Part shown: positions 40,534 to 50,342 of the stretch, piece after piece
How the letters are laid out: each line of letters starts with the position of its first letter
How positions within the stretch are numbered: position 1 is the first letter of the stretch
Source of the DNA: Chryseobacterium cheonjiense
Lineage (GTDB): Bacteria > Bacteroidota > Bacteroidia > Flavobacteriales > Weeksellaceae
Length of the DNA stretch: 64,000 nt
Assembly: GCF_012927265.1 (NCBI RefSeq)
Contig: NZ_JABBGF010000003.1
Location: forward strand, 434,001 to 498,000
Reading direction: 5' to 3'
Program-made: the position numbers and the translations under genes
Notes under the pieces: generated by a model
Seen by the model: only the letters and a program-made list of their open reading frames with translations
What the model was told of the DNA's origin: nothing
Database searches by the model: none

Positions 40534-40554
40534 AGTAACATCAAATAATAAAAC

Positions 40555-41364
40555 ATGGAAATTTCTCTCAAAAACCAGGTTGCTATTGTCACCGGGGCCT
40601 CCAGTGGAATAGGCTCAGGAATTGCAAAATCTCTTGCTGCAGCCGGAGCAGCCGTTATCGTAAATCATTCGTCAGAACATTCTACCGATGAAGCCAATGA
40701 AGTTTTAAAAGAAATAACAGATGCCGGAGGAAACGGGATTACTTATCAATGTGATGTTTCCAGTGAAGAGCAGGTAGTCAGAATGTTTCAGGACGTTATT
40801 TCACAATTTGGGACGGTTGATATTCTCATCAACAATGCGGGTGTTCAGAAAGATGCGAAATTCACGGAAATGACACTTGACCAATGGAATACCGTAATCA
40901 ACATCAACCTTACCGGCCAATTTTTATGCGCAAGGGAAGCTATTAAAGAATTTCTTCGTCGCGGAATTGATCCATCGCGGTCTGTTGCCTGTGGTAAAAT
41001 TATTCATATCAGTTCGGTTCATGAAGTCATTCCGTGGGCAGGGCATGCCAATTATGCAGCCAGCAAAGGAGCAATCCGGATGCTGATGCAGACCCTTGCC
41101 CAGGAATACGGAGCCGATAAAATCCGTGTCAATTCCATTTGTCCCGGAGCAATTCAAACTCCGATAAATAAAGATGCGTGGAGCACCCCCGAAGCCCTGA
41201 ATTCCTTAATGAAGCTTGTTCCGTACAACAGGATCGGTAAACCGGAAGATATCGGAAACCTCGCCGTGTTTCTGGCCAGTGATTTCGCAGACTATATTTC
41301 GGGAGCAAGCATCTTTGTAGACGGAGCCATGACTACTTTTGAAAGTTTTTCAACAGGTGGATAA
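40555..41364 (+). CDS. SDR oxidoreductase, glucose 1-dehydrogenase-like
   Basis: This 269-residue classical short-chain dehydrogenase has VAIVTGASSGIGSGIAKSL, VDILINNAGVQKDAKF, the Ser in IIHISSVHEV, and the catalytic pair in HANYAASKGAIRM (Tyr and Lys), followed by VNSICPGAIQTPINKDAW. The sequence is closest to glucose 1-dehydrogenases. The next gene on the same strand is a large glycosidase, but a REP-like element of about 100 bases lies between them. The function in sugar oxidation is probable but the exact substrate is not shown. Confidence 0.87.
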   Translation: MEISLKNQVAIVTGASSGIGSGIAKSLAAAGAAVIVNHSSEHSTDEANEVLKEITDAGGNGITYQCDVSSEEQVVRMFQDVISQFGTVDILINNAGVQKDAKFTEMTLDQWNTVININLTGQFLCAREAIKEFLRRGIDPSRSVACGKIIHISSVHEVIPWAGHANYAASKGAIRMLMQTLAQEYGADKIRVNSICPGAIQTPINKDAWSTPEALNSLMKLVPYNRIGKPEDIGNLAVFLASDFADYISGASIFVDGAMTTFESFSTGG

Positions 41365-41725
41365 AATTAGGGCGCACATTTCCGGCTTTCACTACTCGCT
41401 TTTTTCTGTTTTTTCCGGCGGCGGCAAAGCCGCCGCCGGAAAAAACAGAAAAAGAGCTCAGACAGGCCGTTCAATCCGGGGCGCATGTTCAGCAAAGGAT
41501 AAAAGGAAGCCATTTCAATGTGAATAAACAATCTCTTTTACGGTCAATTTAAAATAAAGCTTAACAACAATGTTCCCTGTATTTCGAATAAGTGAAACGG
41601 CCTTGTTTATCTTAATATATAGAAGGATGATAAAATAATTTGTGTAGCCTTGCGGTCCATAAAGAATATAATGCACTTCAATGCTTTCAGAACGAAAACA
41701 TCATTAATCAATCATAAACAGCAGT
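41365..41725. other. intergenic region with REP-like element
   Basis: The 361-base gap contains a REP-like element at 41384-41480 and then A/T-rich sequence. I see no gene in it; a short frame crossing the repeat is a shadow. Confidence 0.6.
41384..41480. repeat. REP-like dispersed element, copy 2
   Basis: CTTTCACTACTCGCTTTT, a GC-rich hairpin with GGCGGCGGC/GCCGCCGCC arms extended by TTTTTCC/GGAAAAA, then AAAGAGCTCAGACAGGCCGT and TCAATC. It matches the copy at 28077-28164 in flanks but has another stem. Confidence 0.8.
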
Positions 41726-44377
41726 ATGAAAGAAAAAGAAAGACTCTCTGACATCACATGGAAAAAATGGGGTCCTTACGTCAGCAACCGTGAATGGGGA
41801 TTGGTACGTGAAGATTACAGTGTAGACGGCGATGCCTGGAATTATACGACACACGATGATGCAGAAGCAAAAACCTACCGTTGGGGCGAAGAAGGTATCT
41901 GCGGAATCTGTGATGATTTTCAGAAGCTGGTATTTTCTTTCGGTTTTTGGAACAAGAAAGATAAAATGGTGAAAGAAAGGTTCTTTGGTCTTACCAACGG
42001 ACAGGGAAATCACGGAGAAGACGTTAAAGAATATTATTACTATCTGGATTCCACGCCCACGCATTCTTATATGAAAATGCTGTACAAATATCCTCAAAAT
42101 GAATTCCCATACGAAGACCTCATTAAAACAAATGCCGAAAGAGGCAAGCAGGACCCTGAATATGAATTAATTGACACAGGAATCTTCGATAAAAATGAAT
42201 ATTTCGATATCTTCATCGAGTATGCAAAAGCCGGCTCTCAGGATATTCTGATTAAATTAACGATTATCAATAAATCAGAAAACAATGCTCCTTTGGTCAT
42301 CCTTCCGACTTTATGGTTCCGAAATACATGGCGGTGGGGCTATGATGATTATATTCCTCACATGAATGCTGAAGAAGCAGACTCCGTTAAAATTTTTCAT
42401 AAAGATTTAGAAATCAAAAATTTATATGCGGATCGCTCGGAAAAAGTTTTATTTTGTGATAATGAAACCAACAACGAAAAACTTTATCAGTACCCGAAAG
42501 ATATGCATTACACCAAGGAGGGGATTAATGATTTTATAATTAACGGAAATTCACAGTCAGTGAATCCAAAGCACTTTGGTACCAAAGCAGCATTCCTGAT
42601 TGATGAAACTTTTAATCCTAAAGAAGAAAAAGTTCTTAAATTCAGGCTGTCGGATAAAGATTTAAAAAATCCTTTTGTAGATTTTGATGAAATTTTCAGT
42701 CTGAGAAAACAGGAAGCAGATAAATTTTATGAAGAAATCCAGAAAGGAATTACTACAGAAGATGAAAAATTAATACAGCGACAGGCATTCGCAGGTATGC
42801 TCTGGAGTAAAATGTTTTATCATTACAATGTTGAAAAGTGGCTGAAAGGTGATCCTGCGCAGCCGCAACCGCCAAAATCACGGGATAAAGTGCGCAATTT
42901 TCAATGGAAACACCTCAACAATGAGCATATTATTTCCATGCCCGATAAATGGGAATATCCATGGTATGCAACCTGGGATCTTGCGTTTCATACCATAAGC
43001 TTTTCATTGATCGATCCGGATTTTGCCAAACAACAGCTGAAACTATTTCTTTTCGAATGGTATATGCATCCCAACGGACAGCTTCCGGCCTATGAATGGA
43101 ATTTTAATGACGTTAATCCCCCGGTTCATGCATGGGCTGTGTTCAGGGTTTTTAAAATTGATGAATATCTGACAGGAAAACCCGACCTGCCATTTCTGGA
43201 AAGTGCCTTTCAAAAGCTGCTTATGAATTTTACCTGGTGGGTAAACAAAAAAGATAACAATGGCAACAATATCTTTGAGGGCGGATTTCTAGGATTGGAT
43301 AATATCGGAATCTTCGACCGTAATACAGAACTTCCCGATGGTGAGCATCTCGAGCAGTCTGATGGTACCAGCTGGATGGCCATGTTTGCCCTCAATATGA
43401 TGAGAATTGCTCTTGAGTTGGCTGTATACAATAATATCTATGAGGAAATGGCCATGAAATTCTTTGAACATTTCCTCGCCATTGCAAATTCTCTTGACAA
43501 TATGGGAGACGAATGCTTCAGCCTTTGGGATGAAGAGGATGAATTCTTTTATGATGCTCTTTCGCTGGGAGAAAATAATCATATGTATTTAAAAATGAGA
43601 ACCATCGTGGGGCTTATTCCGATGTTTGCAGTAGAGGTTATTGATGATGAAATGATTGAAAATCTCCCGAATTTTAAAAAAAGAATGCAGTGGGTTTTGG
43701 ATCATAAGCCGGAACTGGCTGCCTTGGTTTCTCATTGGGAAGTGAAAGGGGAAGATTCAAAGCATTTGCTTTCTCTTCTTCGCGGGCATCGCTTAAAAAG
43801 GCTTCTTCACAGAATGCTGAATCCTGATGAGTTTCTTAGTGAATTTGGCGTTCGTGCTCTTTCTAAAGAATATGAAAAGGATCCTTTTAGCCTGCATCTG
43901 AATGGCAAAGACTATACGGTAAGATATACACCCGCAGAAAGCGATAGTACGCTTTTCGGGGGAAACAGCAATTGGCGCGGCCCGGTATGGTTTCCTATTA
44001 ATTTTTTAATTATTGAAAGCCTGCAGCGTTTTTTCTTTTATTACAGTCCGGATTTTCTGGTAGAATATCCTACAGGAAGCGGAAATTTCTTAAATCTTGA
44101 CCAGATCGCAGACGAGCTAAGCAAAAGGCTGGCAAAGATATTTTTAAAAGACGAAAACGGAAACCGTCCGTTTAACGGACAATATCCAAGATTTCAGACT
44201 GACCCCGATTTTAAAGATTACATTCTTTTTTATGAATATTTCCACGGAGACAATGGTCGTGGAGTAGGTGCTTCACACCAGACAGGTTGGACCGGCCTGA
44301 TTGCAAAAATTCTTATGCCCCGTTTTTCAAAAAAAGAAATTGCAGAATCTGAAACCGAAATGCCGGAAGAAAAATAG
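41726..44377 (+). CDS. large glycoside hydrolase (GH63/MGH1-like)
   Basis: This 883-residue protein without signal peptide has the alpha/alpha-barrel layout of GH63-type glucosidases. The N-terminal part (WKKWGPYVSNREWGLVREDY, HDDAEAKTYRWGEEGICGI) is followed by a barrel with MPDKWEYPWYATWDLAFHTI, YMHPNGQLPAYEWNFNDVNP, GLDNIGIFDRN, ASHQTGWTGLIA and SNWRGPVWFPINF. The Asp in ATWDLAFH and the Glu in PAYEWNF are plausible catalytic acids. It would hydrolyse an alpha-glucoside or mannoside in the cytoplasm. Its SDR neighbour upstream may be functionally linked. Confidence 0.85.
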   Translation: MKEKERLSDITWKKWGPYVSNREWGLVREDYSVDGDAWNYTTHDDAEAKTYRWGEEGICGICDDFQKLVFSFGFWNKKDKMVKERFFGLTNGQGNHGEDVKEYYYYLDSTPTHSYMKMLYKYPQNEFPYEDLIKTNAERGKQDPEYELIDTGIFDKNEYFDIFIEYAKAGSQDILIKLTIINKSENNAPLVILPTLWFRNTWRWGYDDYIPHMNAEEADSVKIFHKDLEIKNLYADRSEKVLFCDNETNNEKLYQYPKDMHYTKEGINDFIINGNSQSVNPKHFGTKAAFLIDETFNPKEEKVLKFRLSDKDLKNPFVDFDEIFSLRKQEADKFYEEIQKGITTEDEKLIQRQAFAGMLWSKMFYHYNVEKWLKGDPAQPQPPKSRDKVRNFQWKHLNNEHIISMPDKWEYPWYATWDLAFHTISFSLIDPDFAKQQLKLFLFEWYMHPNGQLPAYEWNFNDVNPPVHAWAVFRVFKIDEYLTGKPDLPFLESAFQKLLMNFTWWVNKKDNNGNNIFEGGFLGLDNIGIFDRNTELPDGEHLEQSDGTSWMAMFALNMMRIALELAVYNNIYEEMAMKFFEHFLAIANSLDNMGDECFSLWDEEDEFFYDALSLGENNHMYLKMRTIVGLIPMFAVEVIDDEMIENLPNFKKRMQWVLDHKPELAALVSHWEVKGEDSKHLLSLLRGHRLKRLLHRMLNPDEFLSEFGVRALSKEYEKDPFSLHLNGKDYTVRYTPAESDSTLFGGNSNWRGPVWFPINFLIIESLQRFFFYYSPDFLVEYPTGSGNFLNLDQIADELSKRLAKIFLKDENGNRPFNGQYPRFQTDPDFKDYILFYEYFHGDNGRGVGASHQTGWTGLIAKILMPRFSKKEIAESETEMPEEK

Positions 44378-44426
44378 CTGAAATTCTAAACTATTATTAA
44401 TACTTGTGCGGATTTAGCTTTAATGC

Positions 44427-45113
44427 TCATTCAAAAATCTGCTGAATGATCTCCAGTGAGGCAGGAATTCTGAAGTCTGTGATGTGATAATGATAATACA
44501 CTAAAATACTATCAAGAAAATCTTTTCTATAAGGCGAAGGTATTTTTATCCTGTAAGGATGTTCCGAAGCAAGAATTGCCTGCCATATGGCGGAAATATC
44601 TTCATTAAAGATCTGATGCATGCTTTCGGATGAAAATGTTCCTGTTTCCGGATCAAGAAATATCCTGTCGTTCAAAAGAGGAGCTACCCCCTGAATTTTC
44701 AGGATTTTAATCATGAAAATCAAATGTGACTGATAGTTCCCGTTTTCCAGTTCATCAATGAACTCTTCAAGGCAAAAGAAAATCTGATGGTTTTTGTTTT
44801 CATGCCTGAGATTCTGATTAAGAAAATCCGAAATAAAAAACACAACCGAGTTACAACGGATATCCGTATAAATATCGTTGCTTTTTATCATTTCAAACCG
44901 GGAGATGGTCTGTATTCCGTTTCCTCTTACGGGAAGAAGAGAAAAGTTGAGTTTACTCAAGGGCAGAAGCAGAGCTTTTTTCTTATTCTTCCGGGTATAG
45001 ATACCTTTCAGAAAATAAGACTGAAATCCCTCGTCTTCTGTAAAACAATGCAGTACTGCATCGTTCTCACCGTATTTTATATATGATAATAAAAATCCTT
45101 TTTGTGAATTCAT
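44427..45113 (-). CDS. recO: DNA repair protein RecO
   Basis: This 228-residue RecO has an N-terminal OB-fold (GFLLSYIKYGENDAVLHCFT, YFLKGI) followed by a helical C-terminal domain. RecO anneals DNA and helps RecF/RecR load RecA. The start ATG shares one base (TAATG) with the stop of the porZ gene, so the two are translationally coupled. The pairing of recO with a porZ-type gene is conserved in flavobacteria, from memory. The C-terminal domain is typical for Bacteroidota in lacking an obvious Zn-finger. Confidence 0.88.
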   Translation of the reverse strand: MNSQKGFLLSYIKYGENDAVLHCFTEDEGFQSYFLKGIYTRKNKKKALLLPLSKLNFSLLPVRGNGIQTISRFEMIKSNDIYTDIRCNSVVFFISDFLNQNLRHENKNHQIFFCLEEFIDELENGNYQSHLIFMIKILKIQGVAPLLNDRIFLDPETGTFSSESMHQIFNEDISAIWQAILASEHPYRIKIPSPYRKDFLDSILVYYHYHITDFRIPASLEIIQQIFE

Positions 45114-47395
45114 TAATTAACTACCGCAATCTTTGCCGTTGCTTTATCGGAACCGTCCTCATTCGTCATCAGGACAAAATATATTCCTGAAGCTACTCTT
45201 GCTCCTCTCTGGTTATTAAGATCCCATTCATAATATCCGCCTCTTGCGACAGCAGAATGTACTACATTACCGGCTGCATCTGCAATTCTGATATTGGTAA
45301 CTTCGGCAAGACCTTTTATGGTAACTTTTCCTTTAAAGTTAGAATATACTACAGGATTCGGATATACCAGCACATTACCAAAGCCCGAGGTAACATCAGC
45401 AACATCACCCTGATACGTTACAATTCCGTCATAAGAAACAAAATATACTTTTCCTGTCTTTTTATCAACCTTAATATCGGTAATACTGTTGGTAGGAAGT
45501 GGTGAATTTTCTTTGGTAAAATGCTTTATGGTTCTCTGTCCGTCTGCGGATAAGTAATATACGCCTCCGCCATCAACGGAAACCCATTTTTGATCTCCGG
45601 CATCTACTTCAATCTGTAAGATCTGTGAATCTCTGAAAAGCTCTTCTCCCAAACCGTTCTGTTCGATAATAATAGGTTCTACAGTAGCACTTGCGGGAGT
45701 TTTAACCGCCGAAACGGCATTAGGCAATACTCTTAATCCCAAATCTCCTCCTATCCATGCATCTCCCGATTTATCCAAAGCTACAGAAATATTTCCCCCT
45801 GAATTTGAATCAAAACCATTCGCCTGATTTAAAATATAGGCTGTATCATCAGAAGTGTTCACCGTTTTTTTTGCGTCATAAGCAATAAGTGCACTCAACC
45901 TGGGAATAGGAATCCATAATAACCCTTCATAAAATAAAGGTTTCTGTGCCGCACCCAATGAAGTTGTATTTTTTATAAGAAAATCATCAGTTGCTCTATC
46001 GTATGCTCCTATTGCCGTAAGCTGACCTACATCCGGCCCGTCGCTGGAAAAAGCAATGCTTACAAAAAGATTATTAGCATCATCAAAGGCCATCCCTACA
46101 GCACGTCTTGCAAAAAGATTATCAGTTCCTAAGTTGTAATTTTTTGTAAAAGTAAAATCCTTACTGGCTGCATTATATTTCATCTTGTAAACACCGCGTC
46201 CCGCTGCAGTCGTATAATTGGTAAAGAATATGTCATCCGGACTAGCAGGATCTGATACAACATCAAGAACATTAAATCTTATTGTATTTCCAATGAAATA
46301 GGAAGGATAGATCCACTCCAAACCATTGAAGTAATAAAAACCGGGATTTTTCGGATTGTTAGTCGCGGTATTAAATCTGTTTTCCCTTCCTCCGGTAGAT
46401 ACCAGAAGCTGATTTTCGCCATACAGACTTAGTTTATAAGCATAATTGAAGTATGGTCCGTCAGGTTTAAAGGAATTATTACTTTCATTTTTTATTCCTG
46501 ATAATACGGTTCCTCCATAAACACTTCCTCCGACAGTCGTTGCCGTATTACATTCTTCCCCAAAGCTTACGGTATTGTTGAAATTTCCGTTGCTATTAAA
46601 GGTATAAACCCTATTTAAATCTGTTACAATAATGTTATTGCTGTTTACCACAACATCCCGTACATTGCCAAAGGTTTGTGAAAGGGGAGTGGATGTTCCA
46701 CCGTTGTAAAGGTATGCTGTTGTAGCTGATGAAAAGCTTAAAGTGCCTTCAGAATCAATGTGTCTGAATGATCCTGACATTTCAGTCGACCAGGTTGTGA
46801 AAACAGGAAATGTTGTATTCATTTCGTGGCTTTTCAGCCCTGTGTTGGTTACCGAAAAAACTTTATTTCCGAAAATAGTTGCTTCATTACTGGCCTCGTA
46901 TACTCCTCCGGATAAGAAGAAAGCAGAATCTTTAAATTCTTTTTTCTTAAGATCAAAAATAGAAACGCCATAGCCCACTGAAATAACGGCAAGATCTCCC
47001 GTTATTGAAATATGGTTGATTTTTTTGCTTCCGTTGTATCCCGTAGCAATAGGAATATCTACAACATAGGTTATTCCGTCCGGAGTAATGACATCCAGAG
47101 AGCCGTTCTGATACCCTACAAGAGCAATTTTATTCTGCGGGTTGTAATCGAATGCTGAAATTTTAACCTCATGCAAGCCGTTTGCTTTAGACAGCTTGGT
47201 AATTTCGCCTGATGAAATTGTATAATAAAAGATCCCGTTTTCTGCTGCTGCAACTATTTTTCCGTTATCTTCCTTCATTGCAATAACATTGTTATAAGAA
47301 AACAGGTCTGCCCATTTTTTTGAAGAAATAGTCTGTGCATTTGCAACGTGCAGGGATGCCAAAATACCAAGAGAAATTAAAGAGAGTTTTTTCAT
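45113..47395 (-). CDS. porZ: PorZ-like type IX secretion protein with C-terminal sorting domain
   Basis: This 760-residue secreted protein has a signal peptide (KKLSLISLGILASLHVANAQ, cut after about residue 21), and two propeller-like regions with the family start SKKWADLFSYNNVIAMKEDN and repeats such as GKIVAAAENGIFYY and KIALVGYQNGSLDVITP. It ends in a type A sorting domain: VLVYPNPVVYSNFKGKVTI to ASGIYFVLMTNEDG. PorZ sits on the cell surface as part of the attachment complex that links A-LPS to T9SS cargo. It is co-transcribed with the metallophosphatase (2-base gap) upstream and recO (1-base overlap) downstream. Confidence 0.85.
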   Translation of the reverse strand: MKKLSLISLGILASLHVANAQTISSKKWADLFSYNNVIAMKEDNGKIVAAAENGIFYYTISSGEITKLSKANGLHEVKISAFDYNPQNKIALVGYQNGSLDVITPDGITYVVDIPIATGYNGSKKINHISITGDLAVISVGYGVSIFDLKKKEFKDSAFFLSGGVYEASNEATIFGNKVFSVTNTGLKSHEMNTTFPVFTTWSTEMSGSFRHIDSEGTLSFSSATTAYLYNGGTSTPLSQTFGNVRDVVVNSNNIIVTDLNRVYTFNSNGNFNNTVSFGEECNTATTVGGSVYGGTVLSGIKNESNNSFKPDGPYFNYAYKLSLYGENQLLVSTGGRENRFNTATNNPKNPGFYYFNGLEWIYPSYFIGNTIRFNVLDVVSDPASPDDIFFTNYTTAAGRGVYKMKYNAASKDFTFTKNYNLGTDNLFARRAVGMAFDDANNLFVSIAFSSDGPDVGQLTAIGAYDRATDDFLIKNTTSLGAAQKPLFYEGLLWIPIPRLSALIAYDAKKTVNTSDDTAYILNQANGFDSNSGGNISVALDKSGDAWIGGDLGLRVLPNAVSAVKTPASATVEPIIIEQNGLGEELFRDSQILQIEVDAGDQKWVSVDGGGVYYLSADGQRTIKHFTKENSPLPTNSITDIKVDKKTGKVYFVSYDGIVTYQGDVADVTSGFGNVLVYPNPVVYSNFKGKVTIKGLAEVTNIRIADAAGNVVHSAVARGGYYEWDLNNQRGARVASGIYFVLMTNEDGSDKATAKIAVVN

Positions 47396-47397
47396 GC

Positions 47398-48348
47398 TTA
47401 TGCTATTATACTGCTGTCTATTGTCTGATTATTCCAGGCAATATGTTTTATGTTTTTATTTGTATCAAAAAAGAAATCTATTCTTCCCAACAGGAGTCCT
47501 GCCCAGCCTACCTGGTTGACAAGGACATTCTTACCCTGTCTGTTGACAAAAGCCTGGGGTTCCGGCAGGAAAGTATGTGTGTGCCCTCCTAAAATAAGGT
47601 CTATATTTTCGGTTTTGGCAGCCAGGATCTTATCGCTTATTTTATCCGGCTCGTCTTTGTAGTCGTATCCGATGTGCGAAAGACAGATCACAAGATCACA
47701 CTTCTGTTCGTTTTTAAGGAAATTGGAATAGTGTTGCGCTACATCTACAGGATCAGAATACACCGTCTCTCCGTACTGCTTCTTGCCTACAAGACCATCC
47801 AGTTGAATTCCAACTCCGAAAATCCCTACTTTAATTCCGTTTTTATTGAATATTTTGTAGGCAGAAGTCTTTCCGTCCAGAACGGTATTTTTAAAATCGT
47901 AATTCGAACAGATGAAAGGAAACTTCGCATTCGGTAAAACTTTTAAAAATCCGTCGACGCCGTTGTCAAAATCATGATTTCCCATAGTGGAAGCATCATA
48001 TTTCATCATGGACATCAGCCTGAATTCCAGCTCACCACCGAAAAAATTGAAATAAGGTGTTCCCTGAAAAATATCTCCCGAATCAAGAAGCAGTACATTG
48101 GATTCCTGACTCCTGATTTGCTGAATTAAACTTGCCCTTCTTGCAAAACCTCCCTGATTAGGATTTTTGGTGTAGCTTGCATCAAAAGGCTCTATTCTGC
48201 TGTGCTGATCGTTGGTATGGAGAATGGTCAGTTTTGTTGCCGATTTCAGATCAGCAATCTTCAGTTCTTCTGCCATCATCATGTTTGGGGCTAAAGCCAT
48301 TGCCAAAGTCCCGCCGCCTATTGTTTTTAAAAAACTCTTTCTGTCCAT
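47398..48348 (-). CDS. metallophosphatase (5'-nucleotidase N-terminal domain)
   Basis: This 316-residue secreted enzyme starts MDRKSFLKTIGGGTLAMALAP, a signal-like segment. All metal motifs of the UshA-type phosphoesterase domain are present: HTNDQHSRIEPF, DSGDIFQGTPYF, GNHDFDNG, CLSHIGYD and GGHTHTF. The substrate-binding C-terminal domain is missing here and is encoded as a separate protein by the gene upstream, whose stop overlaps this start by one base. Together they form a split 5'-nucleotidase/phosphatase acting outside the inner membrane. Confidence 0.9.
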   Translation of the reverse strand: MDRKSFLKTIGGGTLAMALAPNMMMAEELKIADLKSATKLTILHTNDQHSRIEPFDASYTKNPNQGGFARRASLIQQIRSQESNVLLLDSGDIFQGTPYFNFFGGELEFRLMSMMKYDASTMGNHDFDNGVDGFLKVLPNAKFPFICSNYDFKNTVLDGKTSAYKIFNKNGIKVGIFGVGIQLDGLVGKKQYGETVYSDPVDVAQHYSNFLKNEQKCDLVICLSHIGYDYKDEPDKISDKILAAKTENIDLILGGHTHTFLPEPQAFVNRQGKNVLVNQVGWAGLLLGRIDFFFDTNKNIKHIAWNNQTIDSSIIA

Positions 48349-49106
48349 TATTTCTTACCGATAAAATTTAAACGAATATCTGTAGCAGGATTTACTTCAG
48401 GATTTTTTTTGAAATAATCAATAAAAAGATCTCTGAGTTTTATTCCGGTAGGGATCATTTGCCCCTTTGAAAAAAATTTCATGTTATCACCTCCCAAAGC
48501 CAGATAATCAGAGGTGGCAATATAATATTCCTGATCAGCATTTACCGTTTTCCCGTTTATGAGAGACTTTGTAAGCTGTCCGTTGTTGGTTTCAATGTAT
48601 AAATGTGAAACGGGATTATTTACCTGTGTTTTTGCATAATAATCAAAAAGTCCCTGAACATCTGAACCTTTCATTTTTACGATGATCACTTCATTTTCAA
48701 AAGGCATTACTTCAAACACACTTTTGAGCAGGATATCTCCTTTTCCGATGCTTGTACGGATGCCTCCGATGTTTATAAGGGCAGCATCAATATTTTTATT
48801 GAGATTTTTTTGGGCCCACTCCTGAGCGCCGTCAAAGGTATAGTCTGCTAAAAGATTACCCAGATTGCTATTGTCCCCCTGTTTATTAAGATCAACTCCG
48901 GTATGGGAGATCTTCTGGTTCATCTCTTTATCCAGTTTTTGTTTGTAGGGCTCAATAACTTTTACAAACTCCTCATCATTTTTTAGCTCATTATTAATAG
49001 AAATGTTCTTTTGGGTCTGTACATCCGTTACCTGCAACGGAGAAGCCGTCTTACAGGCGGAAAGCGCAGCCAGAGCCATTCCTAATAACAAGAATTTATT
49101 TTTCAT
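48348..49106 (-). CDS. 5'-nucleotidase C-terminal domain lipoprotein
   Basis: This 252-residue protein is a lipoprotein (MKNKFLLLGMALAALSACKT, Cys after the LSA lipobox) carrying the UshA C-terminal substrate-binding domain: NLGNLLADYTFDGAQEWA, ALINIGGIRTSIGKGDI, MPFENEVIIVKM, and ATSDYLALGGDNMKFF. The metallophosphatase domain is encoded by the next gene, with a one-base overlap. The start at 49106 (ATG) is chosen over a TTG at 49115 because it gives a proper lipoprotein signal. It heads the four-gene operon that also includes porZ and recO. Confidence 0.9.
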   Translation of the reverse strand: MKNKFLLLGMALAALSACKTASPLQVTDVQTQKNISINNELKNDEEFVKVIEPYKQKLDKEMNQKISHTGVDLNKQGDNSNLGNLLADYTFDGAQEWAQKNLNKNIDAALINIGGIRTSIGKGDILLKSVFEVMPFENEVIIVKMKGSDVQGLFDYYAKTQVNNPVSHLYIETNNGQLTKSLINGKTVNADQEYYIATSDYLALGGDNMKFFSKGQMIPTGIKLRDLFIDYFKKNPEVNPATDIRLNFIGKK

Positions 49107-49203
49107 ATGCAGCAATTATTTTTATAAAGGTCTTATGTCGCCGATATTGTATTTTTTGAAACAATTTAATAAATAGCGGTTTCATAATATCTTTTAGTAT
49201 ATG

Positions 49204-49211
49204 CAAATATA
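49204..49211 (-). promoter_or_regulatory. -7 promoter element of the 5'-nucleotidase/porZ/recO operon
   Basis: The complement reads TATATTTG, about 97 bases before the ATG at 49106. It lies in the divergent region shared with dapA. Confidence 0.5.
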
Positions 49212-49265
49212 ATTATATGTATAATAAAACATTATTATTTATGACAAATTCTTGGGGTAAATCAT

Positions 49266-49273
49266 TAAATTTG
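49266..49273 (+). promoter_or_regulatory. -7 promoter element of dapA
   Basis: TAAATTTG lies 19 bases before the ATG at 49293. Confidence 0.5.
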
Positions 49274-49292
49274 AAAAAAATTATTCTAACAG

Positions 49293-50165
49293 ATGAGCAT
49301 TTTAAAAGGAGTAGGTGTTGCGTTGTTAACGCCCTTTAATGAAGATTTATCCGTTGATTTTGAAAGTCTTACCAAATTAGTGGATTTCAACATCGAAAAC
49401 GGAACCAATTATTTAGTTGTTTTGGGAACTACAGCTGAGGCTGCAACGCTTTCTGCTGAAGAGAAGAAACAGGTGGTTGAACATATCATTAAAGTTACTG
49501 ATAAACGCGTTCCGCTTGTTCTTGGAATTGGCGGTAATAATACTCTTGAAGTCAAGAAACAGATTGAAGAAACAGATCTTTCAGCATTTGAAGCCGTACT
49601 TTCCGTTTCTCCTTATTACAATAAACCAAATCAGGAAGGACTTTATCAGCACTATAAAATGCTGGCCTCCACCGGAAAAAATATTATTATTTATAATGTT
49701 CCTTCGAGAACCGGACAAAATGTTGAAGCGGAAACCACTTTGCGTCTGGCAAAAGAATTCCAGAATCTGTTTATGATTAAAGAAGCGGCACCTAATATTC
49801 TTCAGTATTTTGATATTTTAAGAAAAAAGCCTGAAGGGTTTAATCTTGTTTCCGGAGATGACGAATTTACCCTTCCCGTGACCCTTGCAGGAGGAAACGG
49901 AGTAATTTCTGTAATCGGACAGGCCTACCCGAAAGAATTTTCCACAATGGTACAACTGGCATTTGACAGAAAAGTGGATGAAGCCTACGAAATTCATAAT
50001 AAACTGGTAGAGATTACCAGGCTGATCTTTGCTGAAGGAAATCCTTGCGGAATAAAAGCGGTTCTTGCAGAGAAAGGGATCGTGAAAAATTATGTAAGGC
50101 TTCCTCTGGTTACTGCATCAGAAGGCTTATACGCCAAAATCAAAGCTGAAATGGCGAATATTTAA
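49293..50165 (+). CDS. dapA: 4-hydroxy-tetrahydrodipicolinate synthase
   Basis: This 290-residue lysine/diaminopimelate enzyme condenses aspartate semialdehyde with pyruvate. GVGVALLTPFNEDLSVDFES opens the TIM barrel, LVVLGTTAEAATL matches the family GTTGE motif with Ala in the Gly position, YNVPSRTGQN carries the catalytic Tyr, LFMIKEAAPN the Schiff-base Lys, and VISVIGQAYP completes the core. Length is typical. A terminator follows at 50257-50290, so it is monocistronic. Confidence 0.95.
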   Translation: MSILKGVGVALLTPFNEDLSVDFESLTKLVDFNIENGTNYLVVLGTTAEAATLSAEEKKQVVEHIIKVTDKRVPLVLGIGGNNTLEVKKQIEETDLSAFEAVLSVSPYYNKPNQEGLYQHYKMLASTGKNIIIYNVPSRTGQNVEAETTLRLAKEFQNLFMIKEAAPNILQYFDILRKKPEGFNLVSGDDEFTLPVTLAGGNGVISVIGQAYPKEFSTMVQLAFDRKVDEAYEIHNKLVEITRLIFAEGNPCGIKAVLAEKGIVKNYVRLPLVTASEGLYAKIKAEMANI

Positions 50166-50256
50166 AAAAAAGCAGAACGTTAAAAAAGCAATACTCAATA
50201 GTAAAATTTAAGGTTAACGTTCAATTCACTTTAATATAAAACTTACAGTTAAAATA

Positions 50257-50290
50257 AATGGTGAAAGGTTTATAGCTTTTCACCATTTTT
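50257..50290 (+). terminator. intrinsic terminator after dapA
   Basis: AATGGTGAAA / TTTTCACCATT stem with a short loop, followed by TTTTC. Confidence 0.8.
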
Positions 50291-50342
50291 CATTAATGAA
50301 TTATCTTAGTCACTTAGATAAAATTTAAAAAAATTACGATAC

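Noticed and set aside
41339..41527. 62-residue + strand frame after the SDR gene
   Set aside because: It crosses the second REP-like element and shows no coding signal.
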